64,000 nucleotides of DNA from Leptidea sinapis. Taxonomy: Eukaryota > Arthropoda > Insecta > Lepidoptera > Pieridae. Positions within the stretch are counted from its first letter, which is position 1. The number at the start of each line of letters is the position of its first letter. The DNA is taken from assembly GCF_905404315.1 (NCBI RefSeq), contig NC_066282.1, forward strand, positions 2,628,501-2,692,500, read 5' to 3'. Made by a program: the position numbers and the translations under genes. This document shows positions 12,022 to 23,115 of the stretch, piece after piece. A model generated the notes under the pieces. The model saw only the letters and a list, made by a program, of their open reading frames with translations, made no database searches and was not told the DNA's origin.

Positions 12022-13109
12022 TTGTCTGATAATACATTTTCATTGATCGCAGTTGTTTTTCTGGTTTCATCTGCCAGTCTGAGGAGCTGAGAAGATGTTT
12101 ACTGCACAGCTGGTTCTCTGATTATACATTTTCATTTGATTGCCCTTGTTCTTTTGGTTTCATCTGCGAGTCTGAGGAGCTGAGAAGATGGTTGCTGCAC
12201 AGCTGGTTGTCTGATAATACATTTTCATTTGATTGCACTTGTTCTTTTGGTTTCATCTGCTAGTCTGTGGAGCTGATAAGATATTTACTGCACAGCTGGT
12301 TGTCTGATAATACATTTTCATTGATCGCAGTTGTTTTTCTGGTTTCATCTGCCAGTCTGAGGAGCTGAGAAGATGTTTACTGCACAGCTGGTTCTCTGAT
12401 TATACATTTTCATTTGATTGCTCTTGTTCTTTTGGTTTCATCTGCGAGTCTGAGGAGCTGAGAAGATGTTTACTGCACAGCTGGTTGTCTGATAATACAT
12501 TTTCATTAAATCACACTTGTTTTTCTGGTTTCGTCTGCCAGTCTGAGGAGCTGAGAAGATGTTTACTGCACAGCTGGTTTTCTGATAATACATTTTCATT
12601 TGATTGCCCTTGTTCTTTTGGTTTCATCTGCCAGTCTGAGGAGCTGAGAAGATGTTTGCTGCACAGCTGGTTCTCTGATAATACATTTTCATTTGATTGC
12701 ACTTGTTCTTTTGGTTTCATCTGCCAGTCTGAGGAGCTGAGAAGATGTTTACTGCACAGCTGGTTGTCTGATAATACATTTTCATTTGATTACACTTGTT
12801 CTTTGGTTTCATCTGCCAGTCTGAGGAGCTGAAAAGATGTTTACTGCACAGCTGGTTGTCTGATAATACATTTTCATTTGATTGCACTTATTCTTTTGGT
12901 TTCATCTGCCAGTCTGAGGAGCTGAGAAGATGTTTACTACACAGCTGGTTGTCTGATAATACACTTTCATTTGATTGCACATGTTCTTTTGGTTTCATCT
13001 GCCAGTCTGAGGAGCTGAGAAGATGTTTACTACACAGCTGGTTGTCTGATAATACATCTGATTGCATTTGTTCTTTTGGGGTCAGTATGATGACTGCCTC
13101 ACTGTAGCG

Positions 13110-13775
13110 TTGCGTTTTTTTAGCTACTGGACGATCATAATATTGAAGTTTTTTTTTTTTTCTTTATTTTTTTGGGGTTTAGTCAATAATGACTATGTCA
13201 CCCCCGTAGCTTACAAAAAAACCTTAATTACCTCACACAATATATAAAATAACAGAGAGCCACGTATAACCAAAAAATTTAAAACACATTAATAACACAT
13301 CTTAACGAGCGACCGCGCGGCCCTTGATAGTGGAGTGGCTAGTAAGCTATTACACATACCCACATTGTAATTATTTTTAAGGAGCCTCGGCCGCTCTGAA
13401 ACGTTACGTACACATTCCATCAAAAGATGGAAAACATCATCGGTTCTTGTGTCTCCACAGTCTGTACAATTTTGTGTTATCGATCCTTTCATTAAAAATT
13501 TAAATTTGGATGGAATGTGCCCGGAACGAAGTCTTAACATTGTTACGATATCCGTCCTTTTAACTTTGGATTCTGTAAACCATGGACATCGAGGGAGCTG
13601 ACACACTATTGTTTTATACCATATGCCCTTTTCCCGCGGTCTTTCGTCAAAATATTCTTGCCAATCTAGTATACAGTCCTGTTTAAATTTTATCAAAATT
13701 TCATTTGGTAATGGGGCAAGGTCATATGGTACTCCGTCGCCAATGGCGCTTTTGGCTGCTGTATCTGCTTATTAA
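13110..13775 (-). mobile_element. 3' fragment of an RNase H-type LINE (R1/LOA/I group)
   Basis: The minus strand from about 13773 to 13289 encodes the end of a LINE ORF2. It begins ADTAAKSA, the tail of an RNase H domain. It then has a C-terminal zinc-knuckle pattern, NCTDCGDTRTDDVFHLLMEC (Cys-Cys-His-Cys), and ends at a stop at 13289. The 5' side stops abruptly at about 13775, so this is a severely 5'-truncated insertion. The roughly 180 bases to the left, with a poly-T run near 13149-13180, would be its 3' UTR and tail. The knuckle after an RNase H end is typical of the R1, LOA and I groups and not of Jockey. Confidence 0.75.
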
Positions 13776-14194
13776 GAACAAAATTTTAAGTAAACATTTT
13801 TAACTGTTGCCGCTCAATACATGTATGTCTTGATAATATTATGTATAAACTCTAGTGTTTAGTATAATATTAGGTACAATATAGGCACATAAGCTAAGTT
13901 TCTAGAACCGTTATAATCGTAATGTTACCAGGAACAAACCTGCTACTCTGCTAAGTCTGAAAAGTCGATTGGCGTCTTTTGTGGTGCGATGTTATTTATA
14001 CCTTTGCTGTTAGGTACTTGGGGTATGTTCCTATATGCACTGCACAGTGCTATCACTGTAGAAATATTCGTTACGTTATGGACTGCCAGTATACTGCCGC
14101 AGTACCCTAGGGAAATATATGACGTCATAAATCGTCGCCATATTCTACTGTGAGTACTGGCGTTTTTGAGGCTTAGTACTCTCAGTACTTTGAT
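13776..14194. other. AT-rich spacer
   Basis: No gene was recognised. A minus-strand open stretch at 13943-14203 has no family resemblance and is probably chance. Confidence 0.4.
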
Positions 14195-14340
14195 CAAATT
14201 CAAATATTTTTATTCAAAATAGGATTTAAAATCACTTATTGAACGTCAAAATCTACCACCCATTCAAAAGAGACTGCCTCAGACCCGAGAAGAATGGGCG
14301 CAAGAAACTCAGCGGGCTTTGGAGTTTACTCCTTAAGAAT
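14195..14340 (-). repeat. lepidopteran LINE 3'-end type repeat
   Basis: This short dispersed repeat has the landmarks ATTTAAAATCACTTATTGAA and GAGAAGAATGGGCGCAAGAA. The second recurs in related form at about 55910-55940 and 56270-56290, and reversed (AGTTTCTTACCACTTCTTCT) at about 36123. On the minus strand this is the kind of sequence found just before the tail of some lepidopteran LINEs. The family assignment is an inference. Confidence 0.5.
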
Positions 14341-16389
14341 TGATTTTCAAATAAGACGCCCGGTATGAGAAAAATATGGATAGTAAAATCTGCTCATCAA
14401 AATGTCATAGTAACGTTTTTGGTGCGCATCATTTCTCGCGCACCTTTCACTTTCTTGTATTTTGAAGCTTTATTATCAATGATATTATATACAATAAAAA
14501 GGTAGATATCGCACTAGCGCGCGCAAAATGTTGCAGACAAATTCAGACAATTGTCGTAATTTCATTTAGTCGGCTAATAGCAGCGAACTAAGCCGAACGT
14601 TTTCGTGGCGTGACAGTAATAATCTAAAATGCCAACCTGTGTCTTAAGAAAATGTAAAAACTATGTTTGCAAGATATATAAGAGTGAAGGTATTTCATAC
14701 CATACAAAATTATATAAAAGAACTTCGTATTTGTATTTTATCACGATTTTATTTCTTATTTACAAGTAAATCTCGAATTATTAACGTGGTGGTTCGAATT
14801 AGCAAGATAGAGAATATGATGTCAACTGCAGCGCGACATGGACAAATAGTATGTGTCATAGATTAATCAACCAGAAGTGAAATCGTAGGCAGAATACATA
14901 GCGTTGATTGCGAAACTTGAGTTTTCTAGTTAGTCAGGGATCGCCTTTCTTAAATAATATTATGATGATTATAATAAGTTCTGGCTTTCAAAGTCTTATA
15001 ATAAAGGTGGTATAGAATGGAATGATACGATAATACTCCGAATATACCGCAACTACCCTGTTTGCTGCGGGATGATCGAGGTAGTATATTTTAGGACAAT
15101 TTACGAAATGATGTAAAAAAGGCGTTGTTGCAGTGAATGTAATACGAAATTTAATATTTTTTAATAAACAAGTGCGTATAGCTGACCTATCAAACTACAA
15201 AAACAAGTTTCAGGGTAGATAGCGGACGCAGACAGTAAGTGTTATCTGCTTGCGTTGGAGTTTTTTCAGTAACACTGCCCTTTCGGTATATCCCTTGCTA
15301 ACTGCAGAAGAATCAATGGATCATTTTCTGTTTCTCCCATTATCTAATAAGAAACCCTCAACAGAAATACATTCATAAATAATATAATATACAAGAAATA
15401 ATAATTGTAAACTTAAAACTTTTTGGGAGCCGTCGTTAGTACAATTGTAAAAATTGAACCCTTATTGTTAATACATTTCGGTTTTGTTTTCATATGTCTG
15501 TATGTTTTTTATTATTTACTGTACAAATAATTTATATCATTATGGTTATATATTATAATCAATATTAAATATTTTTTTTAAATCAATAACAACTAATTTA
15601 CCTAATATAAATGTAGTTTTACCACTTTAAAACTTTTATTACATGAACTCATGAATTAATTGTATTTTAGGGATAAATCACGGTGTACGGTAAAAAATCA
15701 TATCTGGTGAATGATTCTGTGTTTTTGCTATGCAAATACGAAGTAATTAGCAAATTAGACTTATCTCTTTTTCACTTGCGATAATTGCATTTACAATACT
15801 TCTTTGACATGTAATCGTAATGTAGTGTGCTATTGCAATGTTAACATTAATAATAATTTAAATTATTCATGTGCGCCTTAGTATATCATTTACAAACACC
15901 GAATGTTGTCTAGGTAACCTATCTATACTTTTACTAAATACTAGTGCCGGAAAATCTGATAAGCACGTGGGTACTAAGTATGTTACAATTTATACATTAA
16001 TATGACATATATTGTATATATAAACATGTGTGCTTTGTATTTATTTAATATTGAATTATCAATATAGTTGATAAAAATTTATATGAGCTATGCACATAAT
16101 TAAATGTTTAATTTAATATGGAGAGTATATATAGCGCATTTCACGCCAAATAGAAATTTTTTAACCTAACCTATTATTTTATTTTTTTGATATCTATATT
16201 TTTTTTAAATTAATTCGCTTTTATTAGCTTCTGCTGTGTGTATGTTTGTAACCGACTCCATTGGACTTGATTTTGTTTAGAACCTGTTCAAAGACAATCG
16301 ATCTTGAGCAGTAAACTCCAGTAGTGCGTCGGAGCTGACGCACACACTTTTTTTTTAATATAAAATATGGATTATAATGTAATATCGTA
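14341..16389. other. AT-rich intergenic region
   Basis: About 2 kb without a supportable gene. A stretch at 15022-15062 (ATACTCCGAATATACCGCAA) recurs at about 56745-56780 beside a MITE copy, so it belongs to a dispersed repeat. The rest is AT-rich sequence in which nothing was recognised. Confidence 0.4.
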
Positions 16390-17050
16390 CAATAAACATT
16401 TATAATTAAAGAGCCTGAGATTGCTCGCTTTAATCCCAGTCCGTGGTGTCATTAAGAAAATCGTTTATGCTATAATAACCTTTCCCACACAAACATTTTT
16501 TAAGAATTCTTTTAAATTTCATAACACATTTGTTTTGTACATTTCCTGGGATCATATTGTAGAAGCATATACATCGCCCAACAAAAGACTTACTAACTCG
16601 ACCCAACCGAGTAGTAGGCATAACAAGTTTATGTTTGTTCCTCGTGTTAACATTATGAATGTCACAGTTTCTAGAAAATTCCTCAATGTGCTTATGAACA
16701 TACAAAACATTATCAAAAATGTATTGAGAAGCAACAGTCAAAATGTTTATTTCTTTAAATTTTTCTCTTAATGATTCTTTAGGACCTAGGTTATAAATCG
16801 CGCGAATAGCCCTCTTCTGAAGCACAAAGATGGTGTTTATATCGGCCGCACTGCCCCATAACAATATGCCATAGGACATAATACTATGAAAATAACTAAA
16901 GTATACTAATCTCGCCGTATCTGTCAGTTAACCGTCTAATTTTCTTAACCGCATATGCTGCAGAACTAAGCCTATTCGCCAATCCTTCAATATGGGAGCC
17001 CCGCTGCAATTTGGAATCAAGAGTAATGCATAAGATCACGTGATCAGTCA
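16390..17050 (-). mobile_element. LINE 3' fragment (RT C-terminal region)
   Basis: The minus strand at 16430-16879 encodes the region after the RT catalytic core, with SYGILLWGSAADIN, FVLQKRAIRAIYNLG, ILTVASQYIFDNVLY and RNKHKLVMPTTRL, then a stop. Going upstream past one frameshift, to about 17045, the same protein continues with TLDSKLQRGSHIEGLANRL and AAYAVKKIRRLTD. This layout is typical of CR1-, RTE- or Jockey-like lepidopteran LINEs. The exact clade cannot be fixed without the catalytic domain. A related fragment lies at 29085-29240 and another C-terminus at 50314-50523. Confidence 0.75.
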
Positions 17051-18290
17051 AAACCACTCGAGTGCCTAACGTTTTATAAACAATACCTACAGTTTAATCC
17101 CAAAGTTATAAAGTTCTGTAATTAGTTTGGATTAATAATGAAAAAAAATGGAAGAATTGCAAAAATGAACCTTACTATTAAGTTAATATAAGTTAAGTAA
17201 TGAAAAACATATTCTTTTTAATAAAAATCTACTTACTTTTATTATATTATTATAAACTCAATTTACAATTAATATTAATGTTTTTAGTTTGACAGTACTC
17301 AAACAACAGTTTTTTAATGAACTGGAAAACTTTAATTCACTCATTTGAATGCGGCGCACAGTATACGGGATTGCGAACTATAAAGGAACGGATTCACAGT
17401 ATACTAAACTGAAGTCACACTGTACAGTGGTCGCAGTGCATATCGGAACATACCCTTGATCTCAGAAAATATTCAAAACATGTAGGTACATACTACGAAA
17501 TTCAAAAGAATTGTTAAGGTTGGTAAAACGTAGGTAACTTGAGATGCATCATGAAAGGTCCAGACAATAAACTAATTTTATTAAAAATTCTAATAGTTTA
17601 AACGTCTTGTGCGCGCAAAATGAGCATTTCACGCGCACGTAACGTGCATTAAAAATCCGGGATACCTGTCTCGGTTTTTGTGTGTACATTTTGTTGTTTG
17701 TTGAACCCACAAAATAAAAACTGTTTTGATGTCAATGGCGGTAGTAAAATGCAACAACAAAAATGTTATTCTCTCTCCATACCGTTGCGAAAAGCAGAAG
17801 GGAAATGCTGTAGGTACGCATATTGTATATAATATTGTGTACGCACCTTTACAACACTACGATACCACAAACTGGTGGAGCGACATCAGGCTGTAGGTAT
17901 ACAAATATAAATTCATTGTAGGTATCGAAACTAAAAAAAAAAATGACGCGCGTTGTTCTGTCTGAGGCATCTTCCGGACTTATATCCTAGGTAGTTTTTG
18001 ACTTTCATTACACTGTGTAAGTGAATCTTTAAAATATTTGAAATAGAACGCTGACGAGCGTTGTTTTGGCATACAGATTTAAACCTTTATACCTAATTAC
18101 TACCTACCTACCCATATTGAAAATACACAATAAATACTAATTGGTTATGGTTACATACTAGATACTATCAAGTATCAACCTGCTAAAATACTTAGTTCAT
18201 AGAAGGTAACATGTACCATAATAATACTCATATGGGTATTACTAGGTTTTATATGGAATGGAGAAGAGTGAAATAAAAAGAATCTTTTAG
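17051..18290. other. intergenic, 3' of alpha-tubulin
   Basis: About 1.2 kb of AT-rich DNA between a LINE fragment and the alpha-tubulin 3' end. No gene or clear repeat was recognised. Confidence 0.4.
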
Positions 18291-18294
18291 TTTG

Positions 18295-18300
18295 TTTATT
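18295..18300 (-). terminator. poly(A) signal of alpha-tubulin
   Basis: AATAAA on the minus strand, 49 bases beyond the tubulin stop codon. This gives a short 3' UTR, as expected for a highly expressed tubulin mRNA. Confidence 0.6.
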
Positions 18301-18348
18301 TGGAATATTTTAGTAAATGTTACAATAATAAGTCAATGTTATAATAAC

Positions 18349-20631
18349 TTAGTATTCTTCAGCACCCTCGCCTTCACCTTCGACGGAGTCCATGCCGACT
18401 TCTTCATAGTCCTTCTCCAGGGCAGCCAAGTCCTCACGGGCCTCTGAGAATTCTCCTTCTTCCATACCCTCACCAACATACCAGTGAACAAAGGCACGCT
18501 TGGCGTACATAAGATCGAACTTGTGGTCGAGACGGGCCCATGCTTCAGCTATGGCTGTGGTGTTTGACAACATGCAGACGGCGCGTTGTACCTTAGCCAA
18601 GTCACCTCCTGGGACGACAGTTGGTGGCTGGTAGTTAATACCAACCTTGAAACCAGTAGGACACCAGTCGACAAACTGAATGGTCCTCTTTGTCTTGATG
18701 GTGGCAATGGCAGCATTGACATCCTTGGGGACTACATCACCACGGTACAACATGCAGCAAGCCATATATTTACCATGACGAGGGTCACATTTAACCATCT
18801 GGTTAGCTGGCTCGAAGCAAGCGTTAGTGATCTCAGCTACAGAGAGCTGCTCATGGTAGGCCTTCTCAGCTGAGATGACTGGGGCGTATGTCACCAATGG
18901 GAAATGGATACGTGGGTATGGTACTAAGTTAGTCTGGAACTCAGTAAGGTCAACATTTAGGGCACCATCGAAACGCAGGGAGGCAGTGATGGATGACACA
19001 ATCTGGCCAATAAGTCTGTTTAAGTTAGTGTAAGTAGGGCGCTCAATATCCAAGTTGCGTCTGCATATGTCATAGATAGCTTCATTGTCAACCATGAAAG
19101 CACAATCAGAGTGCTCCAAAGTTGTGTGAGTGGTAAGGATTGAGTTGTAGGGTTCAACAACAGCAGTGGAGACCTGTGGTGCTGGGTAGATGGCGAACTC
19201 AAGTTTAGACTTCTTTCCGTAGTCAACTGAGAGACGCTCCATGAGCAGGGAAGTGAAACCAGAACCGGTACCACCACCGAAGGAGTGGAAGATGAGGAAG
19301 CCCTGGAGACCTGTGCATTGGTCAGCAAGTTTACGGACACGGTCCAGGACTAAGTCAACAATCTCTTTGCCGATTGTGTAGTGACCACGGGCATAGTTGT
19401 TTGCTGCATCTTCCTTACCAGTGATAAGTTGTTCTGGATGAAACAACTGTCTATATGTTCCAGTTCGGACCTCATCTGAAAAGAAAAAAAATTTTATCAT
19501 AAATATATTGTTTCCATCTATCAGGTATTATAAGTTTCAATATCTTTAAAAGAAACTAACTAATATTTGACAACTTTATTTTCGGTTTGAGAAATACTAA
19601 CAAGTCTTTGTATATTACAGATATGATAAATTTTATGGTTAGTAAGTTTAAATACTTATAAAAAGATGGTCAAACTAAATAGTTAAGAAATAATAATTAA
19701 TTTGATAATTTAATATAAAGAGTGGATAAGTGATCATTATATCAAAATCTGAAATGAACCTCATGCCACACCAGCAAACTATGAACATAATTTGCCTTTA
19801 GTAAGATAAGTGTCCGGTCCCTCTAAAAAGTAATTCTTCCTAGTACTCACCAACTACTGTGGGTTCCAAGTCAACAAAGACAGCGCGGGGAACATGTTTG
19901 CCAGCACCAGTCTCGCTGAAGAAGGTGTTGAAGGAGTCATCACCACCACCAATGGTCTTGTCTGATGGCATCTGGCCGTCAGGCTGGATGCCATGCTCAA
20001 GACAGTAGAGCTCCCAGCAAGCATTACCAATCTGAACTCCGGCTTGACCAACATGTACTGAGATGCACTCACGCTATAAAAAAAAGAACACAAAACATTT
20101 AGGAATAATACTGATTAATGATTATATATATACCTACACTTAGGCTGAACAAGCTACATAACTAGTATAGATAGGCTACATAGGTACCTACGGGTAACTT
20201 TCCATAACGGAAAGCTGTGACTGGTGAAAGCTCGGGTCATTGACATTAAAATTTAAATCCCTACATTTTCGCTTCTAAATAATATAGAACTTTAACCGAA
20301 ATATAGAGAAAACAATAATTTATTTAAGTATTTTAATAACGTATTGTAACTTGAGCATTTATATGAAGACAAAGGAATTTCTTAATATAACGTGCCGATG
20401 TCGATGACACCTACCAGGTATTAATAAAACAACGCACTAATGTAAAAAACAAATGCAGTTAGTGCTTAATTCGATTTCTAAACTTAAAAAAAGAATGCCA
20501 CACCCGGTGACCGGCCTCAAAGCTATAACAAAATGGCGCTAAGTTCCACGCTGGCTGGTACCGCGTCCCCGGTTTAAATAAGTTTCGGAACTTAATCTTA
20601 TTATAATCAATAAAGAGAAACTTCTTACCAT
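18349..20631 (-). CDS. alpha-tubulin
   Basis: The gene encodes the alpha subunit of the tubulin heterodimer that builds microtubules. There are three coding exons on the minus strand. The first is 20629-20631, the start ATG only, directly followed by a GTAAG donor. The second is 19851-20073, beginning RECISVHVGQAG (so the N-terminus is MREC) and ending in PTVV plus one base. The third is 18349-19475, starting with the rest of the Asp codon, DEVRTGTYRQLFHPEQL. The joined frame is 450 aa, the standard alpha-tubulin length. Visible hallmarks are Lys40 in SDKTIGGGDD, the GTP-binding tubulin signature GGGTGSG, LTEFQTNLVPYPR with the catalytic Glu that acts on beta-tubulin GTP, and the acidic tail ending EGAEEY with a genomic C-terminal tyrosine. 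Splice sites are GT..AG and phases match across exons. It looks like a conserved, ubiquitous-type isotype. Which paralogue it is cannot be told here. Confidence 0.98.
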
Positions 20632-20639
20632 TTTGATGG

Positions 20640-20854
20640 ATTCTTGTTGAAATTAATGAAGAAATGTTAGTTAAAATAATTTATATTTCAGTCGGAGTTC
20701 GGCGTGACCGGTTAAGTGGTTTACCGAACGGATACTAAAGTTAAACCCACGCCCCACAGAAACGGTTCAACGGAACACGAGCCAAAGATAAAAGAATATT
20801 TAATCAATAAGCACCGGAAAAACCGTTACCAAACCATAAAGTATAAAACCATAT
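20640..20854 (-). promoter_or_regulatory. alpha-tubulin 5' UTR and proximal upstream region
   Basis: Sequence upstream of the tubulin start on the minus strand. The bases before the ATG (CATCAAA) suit insect translation starts. No TATA box or initiator can be assigned with confidence. Beyond about 20855 a dispersed repeat begins, so the unique upstream region is short. Confidence 0.35.
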
Positions 20855-21245
20855 ACACATGATCGGATTTAGTACGACCGAACCATTGCACTGAACTCAT
20901 TGAACCTGTAGCGGATCATATTCGATGGTATGTCGGATATTTATCGCACAAAATTATTATTACACCAGATTTTGTGCTATGGACAAAGCGACATAACATC
21001 GAATACGGTCTGGTATCGGACCGCGTCCGATGGTTCGGTCGGACCAAATCCGACCATGTGCTTAGGCTATTATGCCGCAACCAGACTATGCGAAAATTTA
21101 TACTTGTAGTTAGGGCACATGATCTGATTTAGTAGGGTGGGACCATCGGATGCAATCCTTTACCGGAATATATTCGATGGTATGTCACAATATCCAATGT
21201 CCATCGCACAAAATTATTACTTTTACCAGATTCGATTGCTGTACG
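20855..21245. repeat. two diverged direct copies of a GGACC-rich repeat
   Basis: The segments at about 20855-20972 and 21113-21236 are diverged direct repeats. Each has ACATGATC(G/T)GATTTAGTA, then TATTCGATGGTATGTC, ATCGCACAAAATTATTA and ACCAGATT. Between them is a palindromic run built on CGGACC/GGTCCG at about 21007-21055. It looks like a MITE-type element or a local duplication of one, immediately upstream of alpha-tubulin. Confidence 0.6.
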
Positions 21246-22489
21246 GACCATACCGAGTGCAACGCCGATGCAATTGATGCGATCAGTTCGTTCAAATGCG
21301 CAAAATGTAGCAATAATGAGTATAAATTATTGAAAATTTATCTCAATATTATCTTTTCATGTTTGTTTAACAAATACAGCTACATTCAAATCTTTTTTTG
21401 CTCAACAACTGATCATCCTAGCTATCTTGTATTATATCTTACATTCCTAGTCTTATCACTATTTCACATATAAAATGTTCCAATGTTTATATCAGATTGT
21501 TTTGCAATTATTCCTGAGTGTCCGCGCGCACGTTAGTTATTGAATTAAATTTTGCGAAACAAATAATACACGTATTTAATATTTGTCAGAAACTGTCTAT
21601 TATTTATTTACCCATAAAATAAACTAAATTTCGTGCTAATATCAAAAGGCAACACATTAATGAAAAAATAATTAATTTACTACTTGCAACAAAGTGCCTA
21701 CTGTATAAAAATAGGTAGAACATTAATTAACGATGTGTTGATTAATACATGCACTTAATTTCGCCAACAACACTGAAACAGTTTGATTGGTATATCATGT
21801 ATCAATAGAGTAGTTAAACTTTGCGTACTTTCAGAGGCCTTATTACTTACGTGTTCTATAACTATGAGTCGAAAATTAAATCTTTCCTATAAGGTAGTAT
21901 TTTACGCGGTGGTGACCAGACCAAGTCGTGACTTTCTTTTACGAGCTCGATCATTGCTTAATATATAGTTCAGTTTTAAATTTCAAAGTCAACTTAAAAA
22001 AGTTTTGTAGCAAGGAGTTTTCGTACAAAAAATAAAATCGGATAGATTTCAGAGGCTACAATCACAGTAGACATATATTATGTATCTTCAATCACGATTC
22101 GAAAAATAAATCTTTTGCATAGGGTGTAACTTTCCTTTACGAAGCCAATCATAACTTTTGAAGATGAGTTTTAGATACATGAGTCAATTGAAAAAGTTTA
22201 GTAGCAAGGAGTTTTCTTATATAGAAAAAATCGAATAGATATGTTATACGAGGAAAAATATGTCTATCTATCTATGTATCTATTTATCTGCCGAACTATC
22301 ATTCAATGGGACCACCGGACTATCTGATGGAAATACCATACCCCTTCGCGATCCGATTCCTCTGATCTTCAAATTGTTTGATTATCGAGTGATTTCCGCG
22401 CAGGAGAATATTACACGCGCTAAACTGTATCTATGCGTGTTAGTTTATGTGGAGCAAAAGAAACCTTATAGTTAGGATAATTTCAATGA
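21246..22489. other. AT-rich intergenic region
   Basis: No gene was recognised. Two stretches, near 21955-22035 and 22150-22220, share AAAAAGTTT(A/T)GTAGCAAGGAG and look like diverged copies of a small repeat. Confidence 0.35.
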
Positions 22490-23115
22490 ATGTATCTGAC
22501 AGCTACCTACATGCTTGTCTGGCAAGGGGTTGGAAATATAAAAAGTGTCTGGCTAATGAGGAAACATTATCTGCCTTTTACCCAAGTACCTATTATATAT
22601 AAAAATCAGCTTTTATACTATGACGTAAGTAATATAATTTCATGAACATTATGGGTGTCTGGCAAGGGGTTGCCACGATGTTAAGTATCTGGTAAATAAT
22701 AACGTGATTTGTAATAATATTCTAAAGGTAATACCGAAAAATCGCAATTTATTATTTGATGTATTTAGATCGGTATTTTACACACCTTTAGTACCGTTTA
22801 CCTGCCAAAGCCACGTCTGCTAAGGGGTTGGAATTATCAAAAGAATCGGGCTAATGAGGAAACATCATCTACTTATTACCCAAATATAATATATAAAAAA
22901 AGCTTTTATACTATGACGCAAGTAAAATAATTATAATTTCATGAAGATAAAGAGTGTCTGGCAAGGGTTTGCCACGATTTTAAGGGTATGGCAATTATTA
23001 ATAAGGTGGTTTTTAATAATATTCTGAAGGTAATACCAAAAAATCGGACTTTATTATTTGATGTATTTAGATCGGTATTTTATGCACCTTTAGCACCATT
23101 TACCTGCCAGAGCTA
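22490..23115. repeat. tandem duplication, about 302-bp period, two copies
   Basis: Two adjacent diverged copies share, in the same order, TCTGGCAAGGGGTTG, GCTAATGAGGAAACAT, AAGCTTTTATACTATGACG, TAATTTCATGAA, AAGGTAATACC and TTATTATTTGATGTATTTAG, then TTTACCTGCCA. For example, AAGGTAATACC starts at 22725 and again at 23027. The function is unknown. Confidence 0.75.

Larger units (their letters stand above)
6305..13075. repeat. 93-bp satellite, main block (about 73 units)
   Basis: This is a head-to-tail array of 93-bp monomers interspersed with 92-bp variants. The typical monomer reads ATCTGCCAGTCTGAGGAGCT, then GAGAAGATGTTTACTGCACA, GCTGGTTGTCTGATAATACA, TTTTCATTTGATTGCACTTG and TTCTTTTGGTTTC. 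The 92-bp variant is recognised by TTTTCATTGATCGCAGTTGT. Because 93 is a multiple of three, adjacent 93-bp units give long open frames on both strands, but the 92-bp units and stops such as TGCTAG break them. Almost every unit contains the palindrome CAGCTG. The last units (12960-13075) are degenerate and the array ends in unique sequence by about 13080. Confidence 0.97.

Noticed and set aside
6486..12832. Long repetitive open frames on both strands suggesting a repeat protein (for example SDNTFSFDCTCSFGF plus, SNENVLSDNQLCSKH minus)
   Set aside because: They follow from a 93-bp unit length divisible by three. The 92-bp units shift the frame. Common variants create stops (TGCTAG on the plus strand; TAA on the minus strand from GATTATAC and CACTTATTC). 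There is no sign of selection on either frame.
6305..13075. CRISPR-like array
   Set aside because: The units are contiguous with no unique spacers, 93 bp long, in a eukaryotic genome.
1..13775. Linked Jockey copies, satellite and LINE end as one composite mobile unit
   Set aside because: The two Jockey copies are from different families and orientations, the LINE end at 13.1-13.8 kb is of another group, and no shared boundary repeats were found.
18586..18873. Plus-strand open frame across alpha-tubulin
   Set aside because: Antisense shadow of the tubulin coding exon. The minus-strand frame at 19020-19340 is an out-of-frame shadow of the same kind.
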